This document shows positions 34,243 through 45,533 of a DNA stretch of 64,000 bases, in pieces; positions within the stretch are counted from its first letter, which is position 1; every line of letters starts with the position of its first letter. The stretch covers positions 2,592,730 through 2,656,729 of the forward strand of contig CP030887.1 in assembly GCA_006969905.1 (NCBI GenBank), read 5' to 3'. The notes under the pieces were generated by a model, which did no database searches, was not told the DNA's origin, and saw only the letters and a list, made by a program, of their open reading frames with translations. This stretch comes from Balneolaceae bacterium. Its GTDB lineage: Bacteria; Bacteroidota; Rhodothermia; Balneolales; Balneolaceae. Both the position numbers and the translations under genes were made by a program.

Positions 34243-34668
34243 TTAGTTTTCCTTTAAAACAGTAAGTGCCTGATTCTTTACACCGACATAAAAAGCTATC
34301 AGCACCACGGGGATATCGCCTTCATTTTTACCATAATGCCAGGTGTTAACTACTTCAATAATAGATTCTCCGGCTTTTACAGAATGTCGATTCCCGTCTT
34401 CACGAATTACTGTTAGTTCTCCCTGAAGGACTACTCCTCCTAAAGGGTTAGGATGCTTATGAAGTGGTAGTTGAAGTCCAGCAGGGATTGTAATTTTAGA
34501 AATGGTAATCTCTGGTTGACCTTCAGGATAGTCAGGGATATTAGAGCCATCCCAGCTGGTACTGCTTTTCGAAAGAATTTCTGTTTGTACCGTTTGAGCA
34601 GTTTCCTGTGCTATTGCGGATATAGCAATTGAACTAATAATGTATAAAAGAAAAAAGGTTTTATTCAT
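34243..34668 (-). CDS. Exported cupin-domain protein
   Basis: About 141 residues from the ATG at 34668 (MNKTFFLLYIISSIAISAIAQ, a signal peptide). A single cupin domain follows: PAGLQLPLHKHPNPLGGVVLQGE carries metal-type histidines, and HSVKAGESIIEVVNTWHYGKN the second cupin motif with a histidine. Periplasmic cupins of this type have no fixed function. It is convergent with the preceding gene, with about 20 bases between stops. Confidence 0.8.
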   Translation of the reverse strand: MNKTFFLLYIISSIAISAIAQETAQTVQTEILSKSSTSWDGSNIPDYPEGQPEITISKITIPAGLQLPLHKHPNPLGGVVLQGELTVIREDGNRHSVKAGESIIEVVNTWHYGKNEGDIPVVLIAFYVGVKNQALTVLKEN

Positions 34669-35017
34669 GGGGTGAGTTTTAATGATACAAAAGGGATTCA
34701 TCTACTATGTTTTTTTCTGGGAGATACGTTATTAAAAGAAGGGTTATAAATTCACTAAACCAAATTAAGATAAAAATCTCCCCTCAAGTGGAGATGAAAG
34801 TTCAAAAAGTTTTTTGGACTTCCCGAGAGCTTGCAGTAAGAATTTGTATTTCTGAACTTTTAAACACCCCCTCAAAATAAATCAGGAACTACTGATTTAT
34901 TTATCTGCCGTCTTGGTTAATCAAAACTGTCAACGAATTACCTGACTTCTACAAGGATGACTTAATACATTTGCGAGGAGCCAATGCGACGAAGCAATCT
35001 CGATATGGAAACCCCGA

Positions 35018-35147
35018 GATCACTTCGCTTCGCTCGTGAAAGGAATCAAAAAAGATTATTGGAGCACATAGAACATCTGCGAACGAATGTGAAGCAGTCT
35101 CAGTGTCCGTGCTAATACAGGAGATCACTTCGCTCTGCTCGTGAATG
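35018..35147. repeat. Two copies of dispersed repeat family B in the 34702-35148 gap
   Basis: GATCACTTCGCTTCGCTCGTGAA at 35018-35040 and a near copy at 35123-35147 (TCTGCTCGTGAATG) each follow a GAGA. GAAGCAATCTC-like sequence lies upstream of the first and GAAGCAGTCTC upstream of the second, giving an inverted relation. The rest of this 447-base gap contains no gene I can support. Confidence 0.7.
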
Positions 35148-35148
35148 G

Positions 35149-37398
<2,250 letters not shown>

Positions 37399-37545
37399 TT
37401 AGAATAATCCTCTTAAAAAGGAAGTAAAACAGGAGATTTCAGGGTTTGGAGTTTACGGAAAAACGAATTCAATTGAGAAGGATTCAATGAAGAATTATGA
37501 ATTAGCTATTAAAAGCCTAGATTAGTTTGACCACAACCACACTGA

Positions 37546-37570
37546 GATCACTTCGCTTCGCTCGTGAATG
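37546..37570. repeat. Dispersed repeat family B copy
   Basis: GATCACTTCGCTTCGCTCGTGAATG, preceded by ACTGA. It lies in the 547-base gap 37378-37948 upstream of icd; the gap also holds the family A copy at 37679. Confidence 0.7.
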
Positions 37571-37678
37571 TTTTTATTTTATCAGATGGTTTTGCAGTCT
37601 TGAAATTCCATCATCAGGGGATGCCTGATCAATGGATATGCACGGATTGAGAAACCTAAAAGAAAAAACGAATTCAAA

Positions 37679-37765
37679 GTCATTCCCGCGAATGCGGGAA
37701 TCCAGAGTTAACTCAACGAACGATGCCTCTATAAAACCCCGGATCCCTGTCTACAAAGGGATGAC
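37679..37765. repeat. Dispersed palindromic repeat, family A
   Basis: GTCATTCCCGCGAATGCGGG starts the unit, giving a perfect CCCGCG/TGCGGG-type hairpin. It ends with CCCTGTCTACAAAGGGATGAC, so GTCAT and ATGAC again mark the ends. It lies between divergent genes icd and the small gene at 37949. Confidence 0.7.
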
Positions 37766-37948
37766 AGCTTGCGGGCCGGTGTGCATTCCCTTATTTCAAG
37801 CAAGGTGATAATCATTCCCATGAAGATAGAAATCTAGCCACATTTGATAATTGAAGCATTCATCATTGAAAATTGATACTTATATTGAATACGATTGAGC
37901 GGATGGCCCCGTTCGGAATAAAGAATGCCAACAAATGGAGAAATTGAT

Positions 37949-38167
37949 ATGATACGACCGATGTTCGGCTACCGGCCCAAGCCAAAAAAATTCGATTTAC
38001 CGATGCGTTACTATGATCCTGAAAAGGAAGAACGGGAGAAGAACCGAAGGAAACGCAGAATTAAGTTTCAGACACACAACCGGGTACAACCCAAACAGTT
38101 TACCCGGGTTATTATGTACGCTGTACTGCTCAGTTTTGTAGTTTATATCATTTCACTTTTAGGATAA
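37949..38167 (+). CDS. Small basic membrane protein upstream of mutL
   Basis: About 72 residues from the ATG at 37949 (MIRPMFGYRPKPKKF). A short patterned N-terminus is followed by a highly charged stretch (YDPEKEEREKNRRKRRIKF) and one C-terminal membrane span (IMYAVLLSFVVYIISLL). It is probably tail-anchored. The start codon at 37925 adds eight residues and is less likely because GGAGA sits just before 37949. It ends 13 bases before mutL and is probably in its operon. The function is unknown. Confidence 0.6.
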   Translation: MIRPMFGYRPKPKKFDLPMRYYDPEKEEREKNRRKRRIKFQTHNRVQPKQFTRVIMYAVLLSFVVYIISLLG

Positions 38168-38180
38168 GTAAAACCCCACA

Positions 38181-40018
38181 TTGAGCGAGACCCGTACCCG
38201 TAATTCTATTATCCATCCTTTACCACCCGAAATCAGCAACAAGATTGCTGCCGGGGAAGTTATTCAAAGGCCTTCTTCGGTAGTAAAAGAACTGCTGGAT
38301 AATGCAATTGATGCAGGAGCCGATCAGGTCAAGATTATTGTAGAGAACGCAGGACGTACGCTTATCCAGGTTATTGATAATGGCTGCGGCATGAGTGATG
38401 AGGATCTCCCGCTTTGTTTTGAACGCCATGCCACTTCGAAAATCAATTCTGTTGAGGATCTTTTTAGAATCCGTACGTTGGGGTTCAGGGGAGAGGCAAT
38501 GGCCTCGATAGCATCCGTTTCCCAGGTTAATGTTCGATCTAAGCGTGCCGAAGATGATAACGGCTGGGAGATGGAAATTTGGGGTGGTGAGCAAAAAGAT
38601 GTGGTTCCGGTTGCCACCGATAATGGTACTTCAATTTCAGTTCGCAACCTGTTTTTTAATGTGCCGGCCCGCCGCCAGTTTTTAAAAACGGATGTGACTG
38701 AACTCCGTCATATACTTAGAACCGTTCAGTATGCAGCTTTGGCAAGTATCGATGTAGCTTTTGAAGTAGTTGCAGATGGTGAAGTGATATATAACCTGCC
38801 GGTTCAGCCTTTGGAAGATCGCATAGCTGCTATTTTTGGGAAATCTTACAAAGCCAGCCTGGTTTCATTTAACGAAGAAACCAGCTATGTGCGGATTCAT
38901 GGCTTTGCTTCAGATCCCAAACTGGCTAAAAAGAGTCGGGGAGAACAGTTCCTGTTTGTAAACGGAAGGCCATTTCAGCACCGGTATTTAACACACGTTG
39001 TACTTAGTCTTTATGATGCATGGACCCGGAACAATGAATATCCGTTTTATGCACTCTTTTTGAGATTGATCCTTCCGGGGTGGATGTGAATGTGCATCCC
39101 TCAAAAATGGAGGTCAAGTTTGAGGACGAGCGCAGCATTATACAATTGGCTCGCTCAGTAGTGAACCGTGCTTTGAACGAGCATTTCATGGTTCCTAATA
39201 TTCCCCGGAGCGATGATCCTTTTTTGAGTGACTCTCATTCCAAAGGCATTGATGATGGTTTTAGCTTTACAATGCCTAAACCTTCACAGCGTAGTGACTC
39301 AGGCTTTCAAATACCTTCCCGCATAAATACACGGCCTATAGGAGGAAGAGGGGATGAGTTTACCAAAGAGTTGTATGGAATCGATTCATCCCGCAAAGAT
39401 ACCACAGGTGATGAACTGGCTTTTGATGTGCCGGATACAGGTACGCAGGTTCCTGCTGAAAAGTCATTCTGGCAATTACACAACACCTATATTGTTACGC
39501 AAACCCGTACAGGAGTTTGTCTTATTGATCAGTACCTGGCTCACAAACGTATTATCTTTGAAAAAGCGATTACCGCTACCGAATCGGCATTGCCGAGTAC
39601 ACAACAGCTTCTTTTTGCCCAAACCATGGAGCTTTCAGCAAGTGATTTCAACTTGCTCAAGGAACTGCATCCCATTCTTCAGCGTATGGGATTTTCCGTA
39701 CAGCTTTTGAGTGGCAATACTGCCATGATTAACGGAGTACCTGCCGATATTGAGATTGGCAATGAGCAGGAAGTGTTGGTAGCCATGCTTCATCAGTACC
39801 AGGAATTGGGGCAACGCCTTCAGTTGGAAGCCCGGGAGAAGCTGGCTATTTCTTTTGCATCCAAAGCAGCCATCCCTCGTGGGAAAAAACTCACCGAAGA
39901 GGAGATGGAGGCTTTAGTCGATCAACTTTTTGCCTGTGAGCAGCCCTATCTTGACCCTTTACAAAAACCTACAATCGTGTATCTTTCGCTGGATGAAATT
40001 CAATCCAGATTCCGGTAG
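38181..40018 (+). pseudogene. mutL: DNA mismatch repair protein MutL, interrupted by a one-base frameshift
   Basis: Frame 1 (38181-39089, TTG start) holds the GHKL ATPase: ELLDNAIDAGAD, VIDNGCGMSDEDL, HATSKI and TLGFRGEAMASI. It goes out of frame at a run of five T (39057-39061): the expected FALFFEIDPSGVDVNVHPSK needs six T. Frame 3 resumes at DVNVHPSKMEVKFEDE and continues to the stop at 40018. The joined protein would be about 612 residues. The C-terminal endonuclease motif reads DQYLAHKRIIFE instead of DQHAxxExxxxE, and CPHGRP is PYLDPLQKP, so nicking activity is probably absent, as in some Bacteroidota MutL. The frameshift may be real or a homopolymer read error. Confidence 0.85.
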
Positions 40019-40023
40019 GATAC

Positions 40024-41139
40024 ATGAACATACTTGCCATAGAACCATTTTACAGCGGCTCGCATAAGGCATTTTTAAAAGGCTTAGAGAAATACTCTAC
40101 GCATAACATTATTCCCATAAAGCTGAACTACAAAGGCTGGAAATGGCGTATGCACGGAGATTCTGTTACGCTTGGCCATCTTACCGGACAGGTAGAAGAG
40201 GATATTGACCTTTTATTCATCAGCAGTATGACGAACCTGCCCGCTTTCCTGGCGCTTACTAACCCTCGTTTTGCACATACTCCTACGGTCATGTATATGC
40301 ATGATAACCAGTTTACACGCCCCATACCGGATGGAGAAACCCGTGATCTTACTTTCTGTTATATCAACTACCTGAGTATGCTGGTGGCTGATAAACTGGT
40401 GTTTTCATCTCAATTTCATTTGGATGACCTTTTGGAAGCACTGCCTACTTTTCTGGATAATTATCCTGATGACAAGCATTATAATACTGTAGACCAGATC
40501 CGGGAAAAAAGTGTAGTGATGTATCCCGGTTTGGAGCTAAAAGCATTTGATGAGCAGCCTGATACCCGAAAATCAAATGAGCGCCCGGTAATAGTATGGA
40601 ACCAGCGCTGGCAGTTTGACCGTAACCCGGCCATGTTTTTCAGGGTTTTGAATCGCCTGAATGATATTGACCTGAAGTTTGATCTTATCCTGGCTGGGGA
40701 TACCAAACACGAAAAGCCTGAGGAATTTGAAAAAGCCTGGTCTCGATACGGTCAGCAAATCACTCATTTCGGCTATGTGGATGACAAAGAGAATTACTCT
40801 AAACTGCTTCATTCAGGTGATATCGTGGTTTCTACTGCTACTTATGAGTTCTTTTGTACACCCATCCTGGAGGCAGTTTATTGTGGATGTCACCCATTGG
40901 TTCCAAGAAATCTTCATTACCCCGAGCTGATACCCGAAAGCCTGCACAATCCTTTATTACATGCTTCTGTATTGTATGATTCTGAAGATGATCTGTTCCG
41001 TTATATGCGGGATTTGATTATGGGAAAGAATAAGCCCTTACCTAAAAGCTCTTTGCAGAATATTAATAAGCATCTGGACTGGAGCCGGAAAATAAAAGAA
41101 TATGACAGGATGTTTGAAGAGATGGTAGGTAGTGTCTGA
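40024..41139 (+). CDS. tRNA-queuosine alpha-mannosyltransferase family protein (QTMAN/GTDC1-like)
   Basis: A 371-residue GT-B glycosyltransferase. The N-terminal domain (1-170) is the DUF3524/QTMAN type: ILAIEPFYSGSHKAF, NYKGWKWRMHG, YMHDNQFTRPI and VADKLVFSSQFHLD match the pattern I know for animal GTDC1. The C-terminal GT4 domain has VWNQRWQFDRNPAMFFRVL, LILAGDT, THFGYVDDKENYSKLL and FFCTPILEAVYCGCHPLVP. The animal enzyme adds mannose to queuosine in tRNA(Asp). A similar activity here is inference, supported by queG at 27 kb. It starts five bases after mutL, so translation is probably coupled. Confidence 0.85.
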   Translation: MNILAIEPFYSGSHKAFLKGLEKYSTHNIIPIKLNYKGWKWRMHGDSVTLGHLTGQVEEDIDLLFISSMTNLPAFLALTNPRFAHTPTVMYMHDNQFTRPIPDGETRDLTFCYINYLSMLVADKLVFSSQFHLDDLLEALPTFLDNYPDDKHYNTVDQIREKSVVMYPGLELKAFDEQPDTRKSNERPVIVWNQRWQFDRNPAMFFRVLNRLNDIDLKFDLILAGDTKHEKPEEFEKAWSRYGQQITHFGYVDDKENYSKLLHSGDIVVSTATYEFFCTPILEAVYCGCHPLVPRNLHYPELIPESLHNPLLHASVLYDSEDDLFRYMRDLIMGKNKPLPKSSLQNINKHLDWSRKIKEYDRMFEEMVGSV

Positions 41140-41212
41140 TCTGCGAACTAAGTGAAGCAATCATTTAGAGAGATTCCAGTTTGTATCTTCTCAAGCTCAA
41201 CCTAAACCATAT

Positions 41213-41368
41213 GTCATCCTGAGCATACCTGCGAAGGATCTACAGGATTAAATTGTTGGCTTTGACTCACACAGGTAGATTCTTCGGAAGTATCCTCAGA
41301 ATGACGGTAAGAAGCGAACGTCATTGACGAAAAGTACTCTACAGATCCCGGATCAAGCCCGGGATGAC
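41213..41368. repeat. Two adjacent dispersed repeats, family A
   Basis: A first unit runs 41213-41305 (GTCATCCTGAGCATACCTGCGA to CTCAGAATGAC). A second shorter one runs 41320-41368 (GTCATT to CCCGGGATGAC) with the GATCCCGGATCAAGCCCGGGAT hairpin. They lie between convergent genes (40024 gene and dnaB) in a 417-base gap that has no gene. Confidence 0.7.
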
Positions 41369-41456
41369 AGTGAGGGCCTTGAGGAGCACAGAGCTATAAT
41401 TAGTTCTTATGATTAAAACGATAAAGCAATCTCAGGCTTTATGGGTGGTGTATTGG

Positions 41457-41481
41457 GATCACTTCGCTCTGCTCGTGAATG
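41457..41481. repeat. Dispersed repeat family B copy
   Basis: GATCACTTCGCTCTGCTCGTGAATG, nearly identical to the copies at 35123 and 37546. AAAGCAATCTCAGG, the partner arm seen beside other copies, lies 30 bases upstream. Confidence 0.7.
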
Positions 41482-41556
41482 TTTAATTTTTTTGTGCATT
41501 CAGCTGTCAATGGATGATTATCTGAATTTCACTGGTACACGACGAACAGGCATTAA

Positions 41557-43092
41557 TCAAAAAGGAGCGTCCTCATCATCGGGAGCCGGATTGTGAGGTA
41601 ATGGTGGAGGGCCATCATTACCACCCAGATTAGCATTCAGCAAATCATCTGAAGCAGGAGGTAGGCCGGCTGTTGGTTGGGCAGAAGTCAGGTTTTCGAA
41701 TCGAGCATAATCTTTCACGAAGTACAACATCTTGCTGCCCACAGGACCATTACGTTGCTTTCCTATAATCACTTCAGCGAGCCCGGCTGTCGATTGTCCC
41801 TCTGCTGTTGTGGTAATTCCATAGTACTCAGGCCGATACAAAAATAATACCACATCAGCATCCTGTTCAATAGAACCTGATTCCCGTAAATCGCTAAGCT
41901 GTGGTCGTTTATCTCCGCCTCTTTGTTCAACTGCACGGCTTAACTGTGAGAGTGCAACTACCGGAACATCCAGTTCTTTGGCAAGTGATTTTAACCCCCT
42001 GGAAATAGAAGCAATTTCCTGTTCCCGGTTTCCTGAGTCTTTTGAAGAACCCTGCATTAACTGCATATAATCAATAATTACCATCCCAATGTTGTGCTCA
42101 CTTTTAAGGCGACGACACTTGGTACGAAGCTCCATTAGTGTAATAGCAGGGGTATCATCAATAAAAATTTCTGTAGCAAAAAGATCGCCTGCTGCATCTA
42201 TCAATCGTTTAAATCCATCATCATTCAGGGTTCCCTTGCGGGCTTCATCTGCACGAACCCTGGCCTCCATGGTCAGCAAACGTTGCACTAGTGACTGGTT
42301 CGACATTTCAAGGGAAAAAATTGCCACAGGGGTTCTGAGGCTTTCATCGGGGTGCATAGCGGCATTACGTGCTGCTGTAAGTACAAAAGCTGTTTTACCC
42401 ATAGACGGACGCGCAGCAATTATAATCAGATCACCTTTTTGCCAGCCTGCTGTCATTTGATCGACTGCTAACCCGGTGGGTACGCCCGTAATCCCGTACT
42501 TCTTGCCCCTCATGTCTTCCAGGTAAGCAAGGGTATCTTTCAGGATATCAGCTACAGGTGTCGAGCTTTTTTTTGCCTTTTTATTAGCTACTTCGAAAAT
42601 TTCAGCTTCAGCATTGTTAAGCACATCATATGCATCTGTGCTCGGATCATAAGCATCCTTAATAATGCTATTAGATTTCATTATCAAAATTCGCTTAATT
42701 GCTTTCTCAATAATGATTTGAGAATGATAATCAATATTAGCGGCACTACTAACTCTTCTAGTAAGATCTGCTAAATAAGTTGGCCCTCCAATAATATCCA
42801 ATTCACCAACGTCTCGAAGCTCATGTTCTACTGTGAGTAGATCGAGAGGATTATCTCTCTCATAAAGATTCGAGAGTTGCTGAAATATTTTTTTATGTGC
42901 AGGCACATAAAAATCATCAGCGCTGAGCATTTCTAAAGCAATTGTGGCAGCGCCATGCTCTAGCAGCATAGCTCCTAATACTGATTGTTCCACCTCTGGT
43001 GCTTGTGGTGGAATTCTACCTTCTTGTTGAAGCGATCTTTCTGCTTCTGAGTAGCCAAGTTGTTTGATGTTAGAAGGTTTTTTTTCTGCCAT
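41557..43092 (-). CDS. dnaB: Replicative DNA helicase DnaB
   Basis: A 511-residue DnaB. The N-terminal domain starts at PPQAPEVEQSVLGAMLLE; the RecA-type ATPase has Walker A ARPSMGKTAF, Walker B MVIIDYMQLMQG, and LSQLSRAVEQRGGDKRPQLSDLRESGSIEQDAD. The C-terminal tail is acidic (DDEDAPF). It is the hexameric fork helicase. No intein is inserted. The upstream 200 bases (43093-43296) are AT-rich control sequence, and the UDG-MtaB genes lie upstream on the same strand. Confidence 0.95.
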   Translation of the reverse strand: MAEKKPSNIKQLGYSEAERSLQQEGRIPPQAPEVEQSVLGAMLLEHGAATIALEMLSADDFYVPAHKKIFQQLSNLYERDNPLDLLTVEHELRDVGELDIIGGPTYLADLTRRVSSAANIDYHSQIIIEKAIKRILIMKSNSIIKDAYDPSTDAYDVLNNAEAEIFEVANKKAKKSSTPVADILKDTLAYLEDMRGKKYGITGVPTGLAVDQMTAGWQKGDLIIIAARPSMGKTAFVLTAARNAAMHPDESLRTPVAIFSLEMSNQSLVQRLLTMEARVRADEARKGTLNDDGFKRLIDAAGDLFATEIFIDDTPAITLMELRTKCRRLKSEHNIGMVIIDYMQLMQGSSKDSGNREQEIASISRGLKSLAKELDVPVVALSQLSRAVEQRGGDKRPQLSDLRESGSIEQDADVVLFLYRPEYYGITTTAEGQSTAGLAEVIIGKQRNGPVGSKMLYFVKDYARFENLTSAQPTAGLPPASDDLLNANLGGNDGPPPLPHNPAPDDEDAPF

Positions 43093-43296
43093 GAATGAAT
43101 TAAGTGAGATGAATTAAGCTAAGTATTTGACTGATAATGTTTAGACTTTTTTCAGTTGAAAGATTAAAAGTCAGTTGAAAAAGTAGTGGAGAACTTTCCC
43201 TTTTTCATGTTAATTATTTTGTTATAAATATAGTTATAAACAATTTGAACATATATCGAATATATGCCATATATAGAAATTCACATGTTATGCACA

Positions 43297-44097
43297 TCAG
43301 GGCTGGCCACCCAATTCATCATACCGTGCGCGGAGTAACTGAACATCCTCCCAGGTAGGACGTTTCCACTGGGGATTTCTTAACAAAGCTGCGGGATGAT
43401 AGGTTGCCATGAGTTCCCTGCCATGAAAAGAATGAAATTTCTTTCGCATTTTTCCCAATGACGAATCTTGATTGAGTAAGGTAGTAGCAGATATTCTTCC
43501 CACACATAAAATCAGTTTAGGGTCTACCAGTTCAATCTGGCGAAGGAGATAAGGAAGGCTCCGTTGCCGTTCTTCGGGTTTGGGGTCTCTGTTGTTGGGA
43601 GGTCGATGTTTGAGAATATTAGCTATGTAAATATCTGATCGCCTAAAATTAATGGCCTCCATGATTTTATCCAGAAGCTGCCCAGCTTTTCCTACAAAAG
43701 GCTCTCCCTGCTTATCCTCATTTTCACCAGGTGCTTCTCCCACAATCATAAGATCAGCATTAGGATTACCCACCCCAAAAACAAGATTGGTATTTGGTAA
43801 ATCCGTTTTGAGAACTTCAGCGTTATGGCATAGTTCACGGAGCTCATCTAAAGTGGTACAGTTTTGTATCAACTCAGCTTCGGTAAGTGGTGAATCCTGT
43901 ATTTCTGCCTGAGCCTTATATTCAGTGGGTGCATCTTCCGTAAACATGGGTTCGGAATGTTTTTCTTTGTGTTCTGCTTCCGGCTTTTCAGATGTAAAGG
44001 CATCCATATCTACAGGGAAATCACCATAAATCTCCCGTTGTTGACGGATAAGCCGGAGAGATCGTTCTAAAAGTTCTTCAGGAGTGAATCCAGCCAT
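43297..44097 (-). CDS. Family 4-type uracil-DNA glycosylase lacking most Fe-S ligands
   Basis: A 266-residue protein. A charged N-terminal extension (1-75) precedes a family 4 UDG domain: [52 protein letters not shown] and [11 protein letters not shown] (234-236 HPA). Family 4 normally binds [4Fe-4S] through four cysteines (C13, C16, C85, C101 in the Thermus enzyme). Here only the first is kept (C90); the others read A93, H164 (KHRPP) and S180. It should remove uracil from DNA, probably without the cluster. Its start shares bases with the mtaB stop (TAATG). Confidence 0.88.
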   Translation of the reverse strand: MAGFTPEELLERSLRLIRQQREIYGDFPVDMDAFTSEKPEAEHKEKHSEPMFTEDAPTEYKAQAEIQDSPLTEAELIQNCTTLDELRELCHNAEVLKTDLPNTNLVFGVGNPNADLMIVGEAPGENEDKQGEPFVGKAGQLLDKIMEAINFRRSDIYIANILKHRPPNNRDPKPEERQRSLPYLLRQIELVDPKLILCVGRISATTLLNQDSSLGKMRKKFHSFHGRELMATYHPAALLRNPQWKRPTWEDVQLLRARYDELGGQP

Positions 44098-45431
44098 TAA
44101 TCAATTAGTTCTTCAATAATCTTTTGTTCTTCCAGAACTTCTAAGGGAAGTTTTCCAAAGTTAAAACCTTCTTTGGAGCGCTTACCAATTTCAATATTCT
44201 GAACAGTATTAGTTAGGCGTGAATTAAAAGGGACGGCTACCCGCAGGTAATTATCGCTCCACCCTAACATAAACCCGTCTTTGTTAGCTTCTTCAAAAAG
44301 AACAGGGCGGGTTTGACCAATAAATTGCTGATCAAAATCGAATCGTTTCTTTTCCGAAAGCCTTCGAAGTTTGTGTGTACGTGCCTTGCGCTCCTGCTTA
44401 GGTACAACCGGGTCTAAAGTAAGTGCATGCGTATTGGGGCGCTCTGAGTAGGTGAATACATGCAAATAAGAAACATCCAGTGAATCAATAAAGTCAAAAG
44501 ACTCATAGAAAAACTCTTCTGTTTCACCGGGATGCCCAGTAATTACATCTACACCAATACAGGCATCGGGTATAAGCTCTTTAATAAGCTCAACCCGCTG
44601 TTGGTAAAGATCAGAACGATATCGCCTGCGCATAGTCTTCAGCATTTCATCTGAGCCACTTTGAAGCGGAATATGGAAATGGGGCTGCATTACTTCAGAC
44701 TGAGCAGCAAAATGGATAATTTCGTCGGTAAGCAGGTTAGGCTCGATGGAGGAAACCCTGAGGCGCTCAAGCCCATCAACCTTGTCCATTGCCTGGAGCA
44801 GTTGCAGGAAGTTTTCATCCGTTCCATAGCCAAAATCCCCGGAATTGACCCCTGTAATGATGATCTCTTTAAAACCTTCTTCAACAAGCTGGTGGGCATT
44901 TCTAACCACGGTAGCTATTTTCGGGCTTCGGCTTGCACCTCTTGCTAAAGGAATGGTGCAGAATGAACATTTGTAATTACATCCGTCCTGAACTTTCAGA
45001 AAGGCCCGGGTACGATCATCGGAAGAAAAAGCATTATGGAAATCTACCGCTTCATTTACATCGGTATTGTGGATAATGGTTTTTTCCTGCTTCACAAAGT
45101 CATCAAACAGATCGAGAAGCTTGAACTTATCCTTGGCTCCCAAAACTACATCCACACCTTCAATTTGGGCGATTTCTTCCGGTTCCAGCTGTGCATAACA
45201 TCCAACAACCGCGACAAATGCCTCCGGATTACGGCGTAATGCCTGACGCACAGTTTTTCGGCAGGCACTGTTTGCATCTAAAGTAACAGAACAGGTATTA
45301 ATGATATAAATATCAGCCGGATCAGTAAACTCTCCCAAATCGTATTCTGCATGTTCAAAATCACGACGCATGGAGGATGTTTCGGAGAAATTAAGTTTAC
45401 AGCCCAGTGTTTCGAAAGCCACTTTTTTCAT
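44097..45431 (-). CDS. mtaB: tRNA t6A37 methylthiotransferase MtaB
   Basis: A 444-residue radical-SAM methylthiotransferase. The N-terminal UPF0004 domain has FETLGCKLNFSE, IINTCSVT and VVGCYAQLEPEE with three cysteines for one cluster. The radical-SAM motif is DGCNYKCSFC (about 149-158), followed by IPLARGASRSP. A C-terminal TRAM-like segment is present. LGCKLNFSET is the MtaB rather than MiaB or RimO form. It converts t6A to ms2t6A at tRNA position 37. It is the first gene of the mtaB-UDG pair. Confidence 0.88.
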   Translation of the reverse strand: MKKVAFETLGCKLNFSETSSMRRDFEHAEYDLGEFTDPADIYIINTCSVTLDANSACRKTVRQALRRNPEAFVAVVGCYAQLEPEEIAQIEGVDVVLGAKDKFKLLDLFDDFVKQEKTIIHNTDVNEAVDFHNAFSSDDRTRAFLKVQDGCNYKCSFCTIPLARGASRSPKIATVVRNAHQLVEEGFKEIIITGVNSGDFGYGTDENFLQLLQAMDKVDGLERLRVSSIEPNLLTDEIIHFAAQSEVMQPHFHIPLQSGSDEMLKTMRRRYRSDLYQQRVELIKELIPDACIGVDVITGHPGETEEFFYESFDFIDSLDVSYLHVFTYSERPNTHALTLDPVVPKQERKARTHKLRRLSEKKRFDFDQQFIGQTRPVLFEEANKDGFMLGWSDNYLRVAVPFNSRLTNTVQNIEIGKRSKEGFNFGKLPLEVLEEQKIIEELID

Positions 45432-45533
45432 AACAGAAAAGATAAGAAGAATTCAATTATCAATTATGAATGATTGAATTTGGAATTAGAAAAGACAAAT
45501 TACGTGTTTTTAAAATGAGTAAATCATTTTAAA

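Noticed and set aside
38181-40018. Two separate adjacent genes instead of one broken mutL
   Set aside because: The first frame stops just before and the second starts just at the VNVHPSK motif; adding one T joins them into a normal MutL.
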